The notes beneath the pieces were generated by a model, which saw only the letters and a program-made list of their open reading frames with translations, searched no databases and was not told where the DNA came from. A stretch of 64,000 nucleotides of DNA from Brevibacterium aurantiacum (GTDB lineage: Bacteria > Actinomycetota > Actinomycetes > Actinomycetales > Brevibacteriaceae), in the NCBI RefSeq assembly GCF_007558825.1, contig NZ_VLTK01000002.1:186001-250000 (forward strand), read 5' to 3'. Positions 1 to 8,319 of this stretch are shown piece by piece (the stretch's first letter is position 1; each line of letters starts with the position of its first letter). The translations under genes were made by a program, and so were the position numbers.

Positions 1-398
1 AAGAGGATTTCCTTGCCCCGCAGCTTGCTCGTCATCGCAGCCACCGCAGAGTCGATGGCACCTGTTGCCCGCAGAACCCCGAAGGATGCTCCGACGATGA
101 AGACATAGAAGATGATGTCGGCGGCGCCGATCATCCCGTTGAACACCGCGGTCAGGACGTCCCAGAACGATGCCGGTGTCGGATCGACTGCATGGAATGT
201 TCCATCGATGATGACGTCGCGGCCATCGACCGTTTTGCGATCGAAGACGCCGGCCGGCACGAAGTGAGTGAGAATCGCGGCGATCGCGGTGACAGCCATA
301 AGAATGACGAAGACGTGCGGCATCTCGCGTTTTCGCCGAGGTAGGGCAGTGGTTTCACGAACATCGGTGTCCTGTGATGACATTTCGGAATCAGCCAT
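1..398 (-). CDS. YfcC/DcuC-family membrane carrier, 3' end outside window
   Basis: Only the first 132 codons are in the window; the gene continues past base 1. The start is the ATG at 398, preceded on the minus strand by GGAG four bases upstream. The translation has a polar N-terminus, a first membrane segment (about residues 28-46) followed by a VPAG turn, and then the run GMIGAADIIFYVFIVGASFG and VLRATGAIDSAV. These are typical of the YfcC/DcuC family of secondary carriers (C4-dicarboxylate or basic amino acid exchange). The substrate cannot be assigned from this fragment. It is divergent from the LysR gene at 564 across a 165-bp spacer, so it may be a target of that regulator. Confidence 0.8.
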   Translation of the reverse strand, partial: MADSEMSSQDTDVRETTALPRRKREMPHVFVILMAVTAIAAILTHFVPAGVFDRKTVDGRDVIIDGTFHAVDPTPASFWDVLTAVFNGMIGAADIIFYVFIVGASFGVLRATGAIDSAVAAMTSKLRGKEIL

Positions 399-563
399 GA
401 TTCTCCTGCTTCATTGCATAGGCACGACAAGAATATTTCCGTTGAATCACCCTACCCTGGGCGCAATTCGGTGAGACGGCATTCAGCATCGGACCAGTAC
501 TGCTGGTTTGAACGAGACCAGATGTACTCTGATGGGGTATCTCGTACGGCAAAGGAGCAATGA

Positions 564-1565
564 GTGGACGCACGGTTCCAGTCCGCGCTTTCGACCGTGA
601 GCTTCACACATGTGCGTGCGCTCAGAGCAGTCGTCGAACACGGGTCACTGAGCTCAGCGGCGAAAGATCTCGGGTACACCACCTCGGCGATCTCACAGCA
701 GATATCTGCACTTGAGCGAAGCCTTGGCGTCTCTCTCTTCGAACGTGGACCACGAAGCGTCCGGGTCACAGCCGCCGGAGAACGGATGTACGAGCTGAGC
801 GCGGATCTGCTGGAAAGCATCGCTGGGATCGCAGATGTTATGCGCGGATATGCAAGCGCAGAACAGGGCGTGCTCCGTCTCACTGCTGCGGGAAGCGGTG
901 CCGCGCAGCTGCTTCCCCGCGCAGTCGCCGGCATTGCCTCGAAACATCCGGCAGCCGAGATCTCCTTGGTCACCCCGGGAACCTCCGACAGCGTTGTCGA
1001 GTCGATCAAGGCCGGATTCGCCGATATCGGAGTCATCTACGAATACTCACCGACGCCCCAACAGCTCCTTGAAGGATTGACCAGTACACCTCTCCTTCAC
1101 GAAGAGATGGTGGTCATCGGCCGCGAACAAGGTCCTTCCGGTGAACGCAGCTCGATCAGAGACTTCGCTGAGGAGAATTGGGTCTGCGGAAGCAAGGGAA
1201 GTACCCAAGACCAGATTCTCAAGCACCTCGGCGAACGTGAGGGTTTCGTACCGAGGATTGCCCACCGCAGCGACGACCCTGACGTCATTCGAGGATTGGT
1301 CAACCAGGGCCTGGGAATCGCATTGGTCCCTGTCCTGTCGCTCGGCATCGACCGCAGCATCCATCTGTATCGACTCACGGATCGCCCGGTGCACCGTCGA
1401 GTCCAGCTCCTCCATCGCGCAACGGATCACAATCCGCTCATTGCCTCGGCCATTCACGCTTTCGTGAAGGCTGCTGACGACTATCTCACCTGGACTCTGA
1501 CCGCATTCGGAGTGACCTTCGACCTCCCCATGCTCACCTTGGACACCGAGCTTCAGGGAAACTGA
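564..1565 (+). CDS. LysR-family transcriptional regulator
   Basis: 333-residue protein of normal LysR length. Residues about 8-66 form the winged helix-turn-helix (LRAVVEHGSLSSAAKDLGYT, then SAISQQISALERSLGVSLFER), followed by a periplasmic-binding-like effector domain. The GTG start is chosen because AGGAG lies six bases upstream; an overlapping ATG at 560 is out of frame. It lies between a divergent carrier gene (1-398) and the co-directional redox operon beginning at 1684, so it is the likely regulator of one or both. The effector is unknown. A dyad at 1629-1646 in the promoter of the redox operon is a candidate binding site. The LysR assignment is firm; the target assignment is inference. 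Confidence 0.93.
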   Translation: MDARFQSALSTVSFTHVRALRAVVEHGSLSSAAKDLGYTTSAISQQISALERSLGVSLFERGPRSVRVTAAGERMYELSADLLESIAGIADVMRGYASAEQGVLRLTAAGSGAAQLLPRAVAGIASKHPAAEISLVTPGTSDSVVESIKAGFADIGVIYEYSPTPQQLLEGLTSTPLLHEEMVVIGREQGPSGERSSIRDFAEENWVCGSKGSTQDQILKHLGEREGFVPRIAHRSDDPDVIRGLVNQGLGIALVPVLSLGIDRSIHLYRLTDRPVHRRVQLLHRATDHNPLIASAIHAFVKAADDYLTWTLTAFGVTFDLPMLTLDTELQGN

Positions 1566-1628
1566 ACCTTTCCTTCAATAACCTTCAACCTGAAAATCCA
1601 CTCGATGTGCGGCGGCATGCGCTTGAAT

Positions 1629-1646
1629 GAGTATCCATACATACTC
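1629..1646. promoter_or_regulatory. Inverted repeat, candidate LysR operator
   Basis: GAGTAT and ATACTC are perfect 6-bp arms around a 6-bp spacer. The dyad contains a T-N11-A core, as LysR boxes do, and lies 38-55 bp before the first gene of the redox operon, where a promoter would be. Binding by the upstream LysR protein is inference. Confidence 0.4.
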
Positions 1647-1683
1647 GTGACACAGCAGTCGCGAACGGGGGAGAGGGCCGAGT

Positions 1684-1947
1684 ATGGACGACTACATCGT
1701 CTGCCGCTGCGAAGACGTCTCTTTCGACGATATCCGGCACTGTGTCGACGAATCCGACACCATCGATATCCATGAGGCGAAACTCCGACTGAGAGTCGGA
1801 ATGGGCACCTGCCAGGGCCGTGTGTGCGGGCCGCTGCTCGAACGGTGCTTCGCAGGTCACGCGATCGGTACGCTCGAGCGCAACTCAGTACTCAGGCCAG
1901 TGCTTCTGGCCGACATTGCCTCCGAGATGGTTGAGGGCAAAGAATGA
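1684..1947 (+). CDS. BFD-like [2Fe-2S] small subunit of a multi-subunit dehydrogenase
   Basis: 87 residues. The cysteines of a bacterioferritin-associated-ferredoxin-like (Fer2_BFD) domain are all present: C7 and C9 in CRCEDV, and C43 and C48 in GTCQGRVCGP. In HcnB- and opine-oxidase-type proteins this domain is usually fused to the C-terminus of the FAD subunit; here it is a separate gene. The start has a strong purine-rich site (GGGGGAGAGGG). It overlaps the next gene by ATGA, so it is the first gene of a translationally coupled operon with the ferredoxin, two flavoprotein subunits, a permease and a racemase-like enzyme. It probably relays electrons between the flavin subunits. Confidence 0.85.
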   Translation: MDDYIVCRCEDVSFDDIRHCVDESDTIDIHEAKLRLRVGMGTCQGRVCGPLLERCFAGHAIGTLERNSVLRPVLLADIASEMVEGKE

Positions 1948-2249
1948 GGCGTATCGAGAACCACCCTGTCCTGGGCCCCGATAGCTCTGAAGATGTCGGG
2001 ATCACCGTCGACGGCCGAGAGGTGACCGCGAAGGCGGGCGACTCCGTCGCCGTCGCGCTGTGGGCCGATGGGCAGAAGGTCCTGCGACGCAGCAAGACGG
2101 GTCAGCCGCGGGGAATGTACTGCGGGATCGGCCATTGCTTTGAGTGCCGCCTCCTCGTGACCGGCGACGACGGTGCGAAAGTCAGCGTTCGTTCATGCCT
2201 CACACCTGTGCAGCAGGATATGCGCATCACCACGGAGTCCGGAGAATGA
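1944..2249 (+). CDS. (2Fe-2S) ferredoxin-like subunit (HcnA-like)
   Basis: 101 residues. Cysteines C60, C65 and C68 (YCGIGHCFEC) plus C85 (RSCLTP) form the C-x4-C-x2-C...C pattern of the plant-type ferredoxin fold found in HcnA, the opine oxidase small subunit and the D-hydroxyproline dehydrogenase small subunit. It overlaps its neighbours by four bases on both sides (ATGA), which implies coupled translation and fixed stoichiometry. It probably passes electrons from the dehydrogenase flavin to the respiratory chain. The family call is strong, but the complex's substrate is not visible from this subunit. Confidence 0.87.
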   Translation: MRRIENHPVLGPDSSEDVGITVDGREVTAKAGDSVAVALWADGQKVLRRSKTGQPRGMYCGIGHCFECRLLVTGDDGAKVSVRSCLTPVQQDMRITTESGE

Positions 2250-3454
2250 GAACCGTTGACGTGGTTGTCATCGGTGCGGGACCCGCTGGGCTGTCGGCAG
2301 CCTCCCGCATCGCCGAGGCTGGTCCCACCCAGGTGCTCGTCGTCGATGAAGGACCGACCCCGGGTGGACGACTGCGGTCCCAGCTCTATCGTCGCGGAAG
2401 CGATTGGCACATCGGTGCCGAACGCGCCGCATCCCTGACACAGCGGGCGCTCCGAGCCGGCGTCATCATCGAATCCGGTCGGCAGGTCTGGTCGCTCGAC
2501 CCGGGGTTCGTCCTCGGGCTCAGCGGCGGGGAGTCGATCAGCGCCGACTACATCGTCATCGCCACGGGTGCGGCAGAGAAGACATTTGGTCTGCCGGGGT
2601 GGACGATTCCGGGAGTCCTTGCCGTCGGTGCCGTTCAGACGATGCTCAATGTCAACCGTGTTCTGCCGGGGGCGCGCCTCGCCGTCATCGGAATCGACCC
2701 GCTCTCCCTGTCAATCGTCGACGAGCTCGCCGCCGCCGACATCGGTGTCGCAGGCGTTTACCTCCCGCCCCCAGCCAAGTTCAGCGCGCCGGAACAACCG
2801 AGCGCCGTGTTCACACGGCTGGGCAGTCTGCATCGTCTTGCCCCGAACCGGTTGCTCGGCCTGGCTATGAAGGCATTGACGATCTCCGGTATAGCCGAGG
2901 TTGTTGCACGAATATGGCCCACTACTGGTGTCCGCATGGCCGGAATGCCCCTCCATCTGCGTGAATGTGTCGTGGGTATCGACGGTGACGACGATGTGCG
3001 ATCCATCCGCACGAGGCGAGTGAACACGAACGGTGAACCTGTCGGTAGGGAACGTGTGATTCCCGTGGACGCCGTCTGCCTCAGCGGCGGTCTGTACCCC
3101 CTGCAGGACCTCACTCGTGACTGTCTGCTCGTCGACGTACCGGAGCTCGGCGGGCGAGTCCCCCTCCATGGACCCAACCTGGAGACAGGCACCGCTGGCA
3201 TGTTCGTCGCCGGCAACATCACGGGAATCGAATCCGCCGAGGTGGCTCGCGCCCAGGGTGAACTCGTCGGGACCGTCATCGCCGAGAAGATCGCGGGCCA
3301 CGAAGACCAGTCGGAAGCTGTGATCACTGCACGGGCTGACGTCGAAGAGGCTCGTGCCGCTGCACCTCTGACGTTCATGCCGGAGATCCATGCAGGGCGG
3401 CGTCGAATGCACGAACTCTGGTGCGATCACCTCGGCCAGGATGTGCGCGCATGA
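2246..3454 (+). CDS. FAD/NAD(P)-binding alpha subunit of a heteromeric amino-acid/opine dehydrogenase (HcnB-like)
   Basis: 402 residues. The N-terminal dinucleotide-binding motif VVVIGAGPAGLSAA lies at residues 5-18, and a second nucleotide-binding region follows ATGAAEKTFGLPGWTIPGV. The start at 2246 overlaps the preceding stop (ATGA); the upstream in-frame extension to 2144 lies inside the ferredoxin gene and is not needed. Related subunits carry a C-terminal BFD domain, but here that domain is the separate 87-residue product of the first gene. Known relatives are HcnB of hydrogen cyanide synthase, opine oxidase subunit A and D-hydroxyproline dehydrogenase. Activity on a D-amino acid or opine is inferred from the operon. 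Confidence 0.86.
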   Translation: MRTVDVVVIGAGPAGLSAASRIAEAGPTQVLVVDEGPTPGGRLRSQLYRRGSDWHIGAERAASLTQRALRAGVIIESGRQVWSLDPGFVLGLSGGESISADYIVIATGAAEKTFGLPGWTIPGVLAVGAVQTMLNVNRVLPGARLAVIGIDPLSLSIVDELAAADIGVAGVYLPPPAKFSAPEQPSAVFTRLGSLHRLAPNRLLGLAMKALTISGIAEVVARIWPTTGVRMAGMPLHLRECVVGIDGDDDVRSIRTRRVNTNGEPVGRERVIPVDAVCLSGGLYPLQDLTRDCLLVDVPELGGRVPLHGPNLETGTAGMFVAGNITGIESAEVARAQGELVGTVIAEKIAGHEDQSEAVITARADVEEARAAAPLTFMPEIHAGRRRMHELWCDHLGQDVRA

Positions 3455-4641
3455 ACGACCCCGCCGTCGACGTCGTGGTCATCGGCGCGGGAGTCATCGG
3501 CACATCGGTGGCCTGGCGACTGGCTCAGTCAGGTCTGCGCGTTGTCGTCATCGATTCCATGGCCCCAGGAGCTGGCGCATCCGGATCCTGTGACAAAGCG
3601 ATCTACCTCCAGTCGAAACGGCCCGGACTGCCGATGCACATGGCACTGGAATCACGTGCGATGTATTCGACCCTGTCCGAAGAACTCGACGCGGACATCG
3701 AGTTCGCCCCTGATGGGGGAATGGTGGTGATCGAAACCGAATCGCAGCTGGAGTTCATGAAACGGTTCATCGTCGAACAGAAGAAGGCAGGGATACGGGT
3801 TGAACTTCTCAACGGTGACCGTGCCAGAGATCATCAGCCAGCTCTTGCCGAGCATGTTCTGGGAGCCAGTTACAGTCCCGACGACGCCGAGGTGAGTCCG
3901 CTGGCTCTCAATGCCGCGCTCGCCGACGCAGCTGTTCGCGCCGGTGCTCGCATACATCGGCATCGAGAGTTCCTCGGGGTCATAGCCAAGCGTGGACGAA
4001 TCGAAGGTGTGAGGACTGCGACCGGTGTGATTCCGACGCAGATGGTCATCAACGCTGCGGGACCGTTCGCCGGCCAGGTCGGGGAGCGCGCTGGCATCCG
4101 CACGCCGATCACACCGCGGCGGGGGGCCATCCTCATCTCCGACGCGCAGCCGCAGATGGTCCGAGGCAATCTGCTGTGCGCTCAGTACGTCGCAGCTAAA
4201 CATCTGGCAGATATGCCCGGTGCCGAAGAGCCGCCGCCATACGGCATCGGGCTCTCACTGGGCCAGACCGCATCGGGGACCCTTCTGGTGGGTGGAAGCC
4301 GCGAATTCGCCGGATTCGATAAGCGTCCGCCCCGGAACGTGTTGACCGCGATAGCTTCCCACGCGGCACGGATCGTTCCGGGGCTGCAGAACGTGCGCAT
4401 CATCCGCGCGATGACCGGTTTCCGCCCCTACACCGGTGACGGTCTTCCGATCATCGAACGTCATGACGAACTCGACGGGTGGATCACTGCCGCCGGCCAT
4501 GAAGGCGACGGCATCGCCTTGACTCCGATCACCGGTGTCCTCGTGAGAGACCTTGTGACGGGAGAACGCACAGCAGGAGACTACCTTCCGCACTTAAGCA
4601 GAGCACGGTCGACATTGAACCCACGAAAGCAGGCATCATGA
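3451..4641 (+). CDS. FAD-dependent catalytic beta subunit (DAO family, HcnC-like)
   Basis: 396 residues. FAD-binding VVVIGAGVIGTSVAWRLAQSG is near the N-terminus, and the C-terminal DAO-family signature GHEGDGIALTPITG lies near residue 350. This is the fold of D-amino-acid dehydrogenase, sarcosine oxidase beta and HcnC, so it is the probable substrate-oxidising subunit. The start at 3451 overlaps the previous stop by ATGA; an in-frame ATG ten codons earlier lies within the upstream gene. With the alpha, ferredoxin and BFD subunits it completes a four-polypeptide enzyme. The racemase-like gene at the end of the operon suggests that the true substrate is one enantiomer of an amino acid or imino acid. 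Confidence 0.87.
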   Translation: MNDPAVDVVVIGAGVIGTSVAWRLAQSGLRVVVIDSMAPGAGASGSCDKAIYLQSKRPGLPMHMALESRAMYSTLSEELDADIEFAPDGGMVVIETESQLEFMKRFIVEQKKAGIRVELLNGDRARDHQPALAEHVLGASYSPDDAEVSPLALNAALADAAVRAGARIHRHREFLGVIAKRGRIEGVRTATGVIPTQMVINAAGPFAGQVGERAGIRTPITPRRGAILISDAQPQMVRGNLLCAQYVAAKHLADMPGAEEPPPYGIGLSLGQTASGTLLVGGSREFAGFDKRPPRNVLTAIASHAARIVPGLQNVRIIRAMTGFRPYTGDGLPIIERHDELDGWITAAGHEGDGIALTPITGVLVRDLVTGERTAGDYLPHLSRARSTLNPRKQAS

Positions 4642-6059
4642 TCGTCGTCATCGGATCCTTGGTGGTGCTCTTCGCCATCGCGCTGATCAAGAAGATTCCC
4701 TATATCGGCGGCAATATCCAAGTCGCGCTGCTCGGTGGTGGCCTCGCTGCTGCTCTGCTGTCCGGAATGGCGCCGCTGAGCTACATACAGGCGACTATCG
4801 ACGGGATCGACACACTCGCCTGGGTCATCGCGTTGAGCATCTTCGGCAGCATCTACGCCGAGACCCAGGTGAGGATCGGTGCGATGGACACGACGATGTC
4901 GTTCCTGCGCATCCTCTTCGGCAGATCACCTCGGGGACTCATCGCCGCGACATTCGTGACACTCACGCTTGCCGGCTCCCTCCTCGGCGATGCCATCGCC
5001 GCAGCCACTGTCATCGGCTTCCTTGTGATCCATTCTCTGGCGGAGATGAAGATCAAACCGGCGCAGATCGGCATGATCATCCTTCTCGGTGCTTCCCTCG
5101 GCTCGATCATGCCTCCTATCAGCCAAGCAGTGTATCTGGCAGCTTCGCTGGTCGATACCGACCCTGACCCGGTGACCCTCTGGTCGTATCTCACAGTGAC
5201 GATCGGAGTGATCCTGGCGATACTCGAATCCTTCCGATTCGTGCGTCGGCCCCGGATCCCAGGAACTGATTCCTCTGCAGAATTCGACCCGGGCGGCAGC
5301 TTCACAACGGTAGCTGCAGTCCACGAAGCTCAAGAGACACGATTCAGTCAGTTGCGCACGTTGGGCCGGGAACGGTGGGCCAGCATGATCCCTCTGGCCG
5401 TCCTGGTCGTCATAGTTCTGCTCAAGACTGGACTCGGATATGACATCTTTGCGGAGATCCCTGGGATCAAACAGGCGACGGCGTGGATGAACACCGTGCC
5501 GATTCTTGCCGGTCTGGCATTTCCTGTCGTCATGGCAATCATCGTGGCCACAGTCGTCTCCTTCTTCTTCAAGAAGGTGCGTCGGGAACCCATGACAACG
5601 GTGAGGAAAGGTCTGAAGAATGTCAGGCAGACCGTCGCTATTCAGCTGTGCGCAGCCTTTCTCATCGGATGTTTCTACGAGAGTGGTGCGGTCGATACAG
5701 TCTCTGCCATGGCCGAGCACGTTGCCGGCTCCGGAGTCGCCGTCATCAGCACCATTGCCTTGATGATCCTGGGTATGCTCATCGGCTCGCAGACCGCTGC
5801 GCAGACCGTCGTGGTGCCATTCGCTTCACCGATACTGGAGAACGCCGGCGTCGACCCGACGAACATCGCCGTGGGAATGAGCCACATTGCTGCTTCCTCT
5901 CAGAACCTGCCGCCTGTTGGCCTCACCGCGTTCGTCGTGTGTGGTTTGGTGGGCGCGACTTTGAAGACCAAGGTTGATCCGGTGAAGGTCATGGTCCTGG
6001 CTCTGCCGAACTCGATGTACTTCATCATCCTCGGATTGCTGTTCCTCCTCCTCGGGTGA
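4638..6059 (+). CDS. TRAP DctM-like / ion-transporter-superfamily permease
   Basis: 473 residues with about 11-12 hydrophobic segments and no signal for a soluble domain. Two glycine/proline-rich re-entrant-type stretches are visible (LLGASLGSIMPPISQAVYLA and MSHIAASSQNLPPVGLTAFV), as in TRAP large permeases and related IT-superfamily carriers. No P-type binding protein or DctQ gene accompanies it, so it may act alone as a secondary carrier. It overlaps the beta subunit gene by ATGA and the next gene follows at once. It therefore most likely imports the substrate of the dehydrogenase. The exact family (DctM versus another IT member) is less certain than its role as a permease. Confidence 0.78.
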   Translation: MIVVIGSLVVLFAIALIKKIPYIGGNIQVALLGGGLAAALLSGMAPLSYIQATIDGIDTLAWVIALSIFGSIYAETQVRIGAMDTTMSFLRILFGRSPRGLIAATFVTLTLAGSLLGDAIAAATVIGFLVIHSLAEMKIKPAQIGMIILLGASLGSIMPPISQAVYLAASLVDTDPDPVTLWSYLTVTIGVILAILESFRFVRRPRIPGTDSSAEFDPGGSFTTVAAVHEAQETRFSQLRTLGRERWASMIPLAVLVVIVLLKTGLGYDIFAEIPGIKQATAWMNTVPILAGLAFPVVMAIIVATVVSFFFKKVRREPMTTVRKGLKNVRQTVAIQLCAAFLIGCFYESGAVDTVSAMAEHVAGSGVAVISTIALMILGMLIGSQTAAQTVVVPFASPILENAGVDPTNIAVGMSHIAASSQNLPPVGLTAFVVCGLVGATLKTKVDPVKVMVLALPNSMYFIILGLLFLLLG

Positions 6060-6067
6060 GAACAAGA

Positions 6068-6769
6068 ATGACACAGAATAATCGACCGCTCGGTGTGCTC
6101 ATGCTGGAGAACGGATTCGATCGGATTCCCGGCGATATCGGCAACCCGGATACCTTCGACTTTCCCGTCATCTATCGCACCGTGACAGGCGCGACGTCGA
6201 AGCGAGTCGTGCACCAACAGGACGCTGGCCTGATCGATCTCTTCGCCGAGGCGGCAATCGAACTCGTCGATGACGGTGCTGCTGCGATGACGACGAGTTG
6301 TGGGTTCCTTGCGAGATTCCAAAGCGAGCTCTCCGCCCGGATACCCGTTCCATTCACAGCCTCGTCCATCGACTATCTGAATAGGCTCAAGGGGTTTCAC
6401 TCTGCGGTGGCAGTGATCACGGCGGATGCCGGCGCACTCAATCCGAACGTCCTGGGCCCGACGGCTCTGATTCCAGCCGCGATCGTCGGGTTGGAGAACT
6501 GCCCAGCCTTCAGATCCGCCATCCTTGAAGAGACTGCTCGGCTCGATCCAGCAGTCGTCGCGCGAGAAGTCGCCGGCGTAGCACTTCAGCTCGCTCATGA
6601 GCATCCTGGGCTGGACGCCGTCGTCCTCGAATGCACAAATCTTCCGCCCTACCGGGCTGCCATCGCAGAAGTCCTGCAGATTCCGATCTACGACTCGGTG
6701 ACTCTGGCTCATGATCTTATGGGGGAGACCACCACGGATCACGGAAATGCGGCTGATCGCGACCTGTGA
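6068..6769 (+). CDS. Aspartate/glutamate/hydantoin racemase-family protein
   Basis: 233 residues. The two catalytic-type cysteines of the family are present: C78 in TTSCGF and C189 in LECTNLPPY. The N-terminal segment ENGFDRIPGDIGNPDTFDFP is shared by uncharacterised members of this family. The ATG at 6068 is preferred because GGTGAG lies upstream; a GTG at 6056 overlapping the permease stop is the alternative start (four residues longer). As the last gene of the redox operon it could interconvert the enantiomers of an amino acid so that the DAO-type dehydrogenase can act on one of them. The specific substrate is unknown. Confidence 0.82.
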   Translation: MTQNNRPLGVLMLENGFDRIPGDIGNPDTFDFPVIYRTVTGATSKRVVHQQDAGLIDLFAEAAIELVDDGAAAMTTSCGFLARFQSELSARIPVPFTASSIDYLNRLKGFHSAVAVITADAGALNPNVLGPTALIPAAIVGLENCPAFRSAILEETARLDPAVVAREVAGVALQLAHEHPGLDAVVLECTNLPPYRAAIAEVLQIPIYDSVTLAHDLMGETTTDHGNAADRDL

Positions 6770-6852
6770 GGGGCGCAGGTCGAAGACGACCAGCCACATC
6801 TGATCATGGCGACCGTAGCCTGGTGGGCCTTGCCGGCGTCAAATACGTGTTT

Positions 6853-8301
6853 TCAACTGCTGAAACGGAGCTGGCGAGGCAATCCCTCCAGCAACGGCAG
6901 CCACAGTTCAGAAGCTGCTGGGAAGCTCGGAACCGCATGGCGCAGAACATGAACAGGTAACTGCCCGACGATCGCCACCGTCGCTGGGTGAACCAGTTCG
7001 GCGGCTTCTGGGCCGACGAACGTGGCTCCGAGGAGCAGGCCGGTACGAGCGTCGACGACAATCTGTGCCGTTCCCTCGGCATCATCGCGCAGAAGGGATG
7101 TGCCTGCGCTGCTGGTGAACGGCAGTTGGGAGACTTCAATCTCGTGCCCATCCTTCTGGGCTTCTGCCTCTGTCATTCCCACCGAGGCAACCTGCGGATC
7201 GCTGTAGACGACTTGAGGGACCGGAACGTCTTCGGGGACGGATTCGGATTCTTCGCCTGTGGCACGGGCACGGATCTGTGCGCCGATGACGCGTGCACGA
7301 TATTTGCCCCAATGCGTCAGCGGTGCTTCACTGCTGGCATCTCCGACGGCATACAGCCAATCGGGCAGACGTCCCGCTGCGATGTCCTCGCCAGCGAGTC
7401 CCACGCTCTCAAGTCCGAGTTCGTTGAGCCGAGGCTCTCGGCCCGTTGCCACGAGGATCTCATCCGCTGTGACTGTGGACTCTCCGGCGGGGCCGAGCGT
7501 CTGGACTGTGACCTGTCCGCCGTGGACCTGGCCCAGCCCGGTGTCTTCGGCACCAGGACGGTAGCAGGCCTCAACCTTGGTTTCCAGGTCGATGATGACT
7601 CCTGCACTCTCGAGTGCCTTGGCGACGTGCTCTCCTGCGAACGGTTCCTGACCGGATAGAAGGCCCTGACCTCGCACGAGCATGTGGACACGAGTGCCAA
7701 GTGCTGCCATCCACGTTGCGGCTTCCACTGCAACGACACCGCCACCGACGATGATCAGCGAGTTCGGCACCTCCCTGACGCCGGTCGCATCACGGGAGAG
7801 CCAGGGTGCGACATCGACAAACATCTGAGGCACGGTCGGCTGAGAACCGGTGGCGATGACAACCGCATGTCGCGCTTGAACGACTACTGGATTCGGTTCG
7901 TTGATCATGACTCGCCGTTCGTCGATCAGCTGTGCGTGGCCGCGTTCTACCCGCAGGCCAGCACCCTGAGCCCAGTCGATCTGGCCCTTGTCTTCGTAAT
8001 GATTGACCCACTCATCGCGTCGCTGCAGAAGTGCCTCAGCATCGATATGAGCACCGCTGAGACCATCCAGGTGCTGGGTCACGTGGGCCAGTTCAATGGG
8101 ACGCAGCATCGTCTTCGAAGGGATGCATGCATAGTAAGAGCACTCTCCGCCCAGCAGCTCCTCCTCAACGATGATTGCCTGAAGATCGGAGTCTTCGGTC
8201 GCATACTGGGCCGCGTTCTCACCGACAGGGCCACCGCCGATGACGATGATATCTGTGGTCAGTGTTTCAGCCTTGGCGATGTTGGCGTCTTCGGCACTCA
8301 T
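6853..8301 (-). CDS. Class I pyridine nucleotide-disulfide oxidoreductase (Lpd/MerA-like, non-lipoamide)
   Basis: 482 residues. FAD-binding IIVIGGGPVGENAA is followed by the redox disulfide GGECSYYACIPSK (C-x4-C), a central NAD(P) motif IIVGGGVVAVEAA, and the ATGREPRLN and YAVGDASSEAPLT segments of the family. The C-terminal region reads RHAVPSFPAASE. The His-Pro pair that supplies the catalytic base in lipoamide dehydrogenase and glutathione reductase is therefore Val-Pro here, which argues against a lipoamide dehydrogenase. It starts 18 bases after the mph stop, so it is probably co-transcribed with it. The physiological substrate is unknown; a quinone or other small-molecule acceptor is possible. 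Confidence 0.85.
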   Translation of the reverse strand: MSAEDANIAKAETLTTDIIVIGGGPVGENAAQYATEDSDLQAIIVEEELLGGECSYYACIPSKTMLRPIELAHVTQHLDGLSGAHIDAEALLQRRDEWVNHYEDKGQIDWAQGAGLRVERGHAQLIDERRVMINEPNPVVVQARHAVVIATGSQPTVPQMFVDVAPWLSRDATGVREVPNSLIIVGGGVVAVEAATWMAALGTRVHMLVRGQGLLSGQEPFAGEHVAKALESAGVIIDLETKVEACYRPGAEDTGLGQVHGGQVTVQTLGPAGESTVTADEILVATGREPRLNELGLESVGLAGEDIAAGRLPDWLYAVGDASSEAPLTHWGKYRARVIGAQIRARATGEESESVPEDVPVPQVVYSDPQVASVGMTEAEAQKDGHEIEVSQLPFTSSAGTSLLRDDAEGTAQIVVDARTGLLLGATFVGPEAAELVHPATVAIVGQLPVHVLRHAVPSFPAASELWLPLLEGLPRQLRFSS

Positions 8302-8319
8302 CTCGAACCTGCGCTTCCT

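Noticed and set aside
2404-3430. Several 180-240-codon frames on both strands over the FAD alpha subunit
   Set aside because: They overlap a gene with clear FAD motifs and operon coupling, and have no signal of their own.
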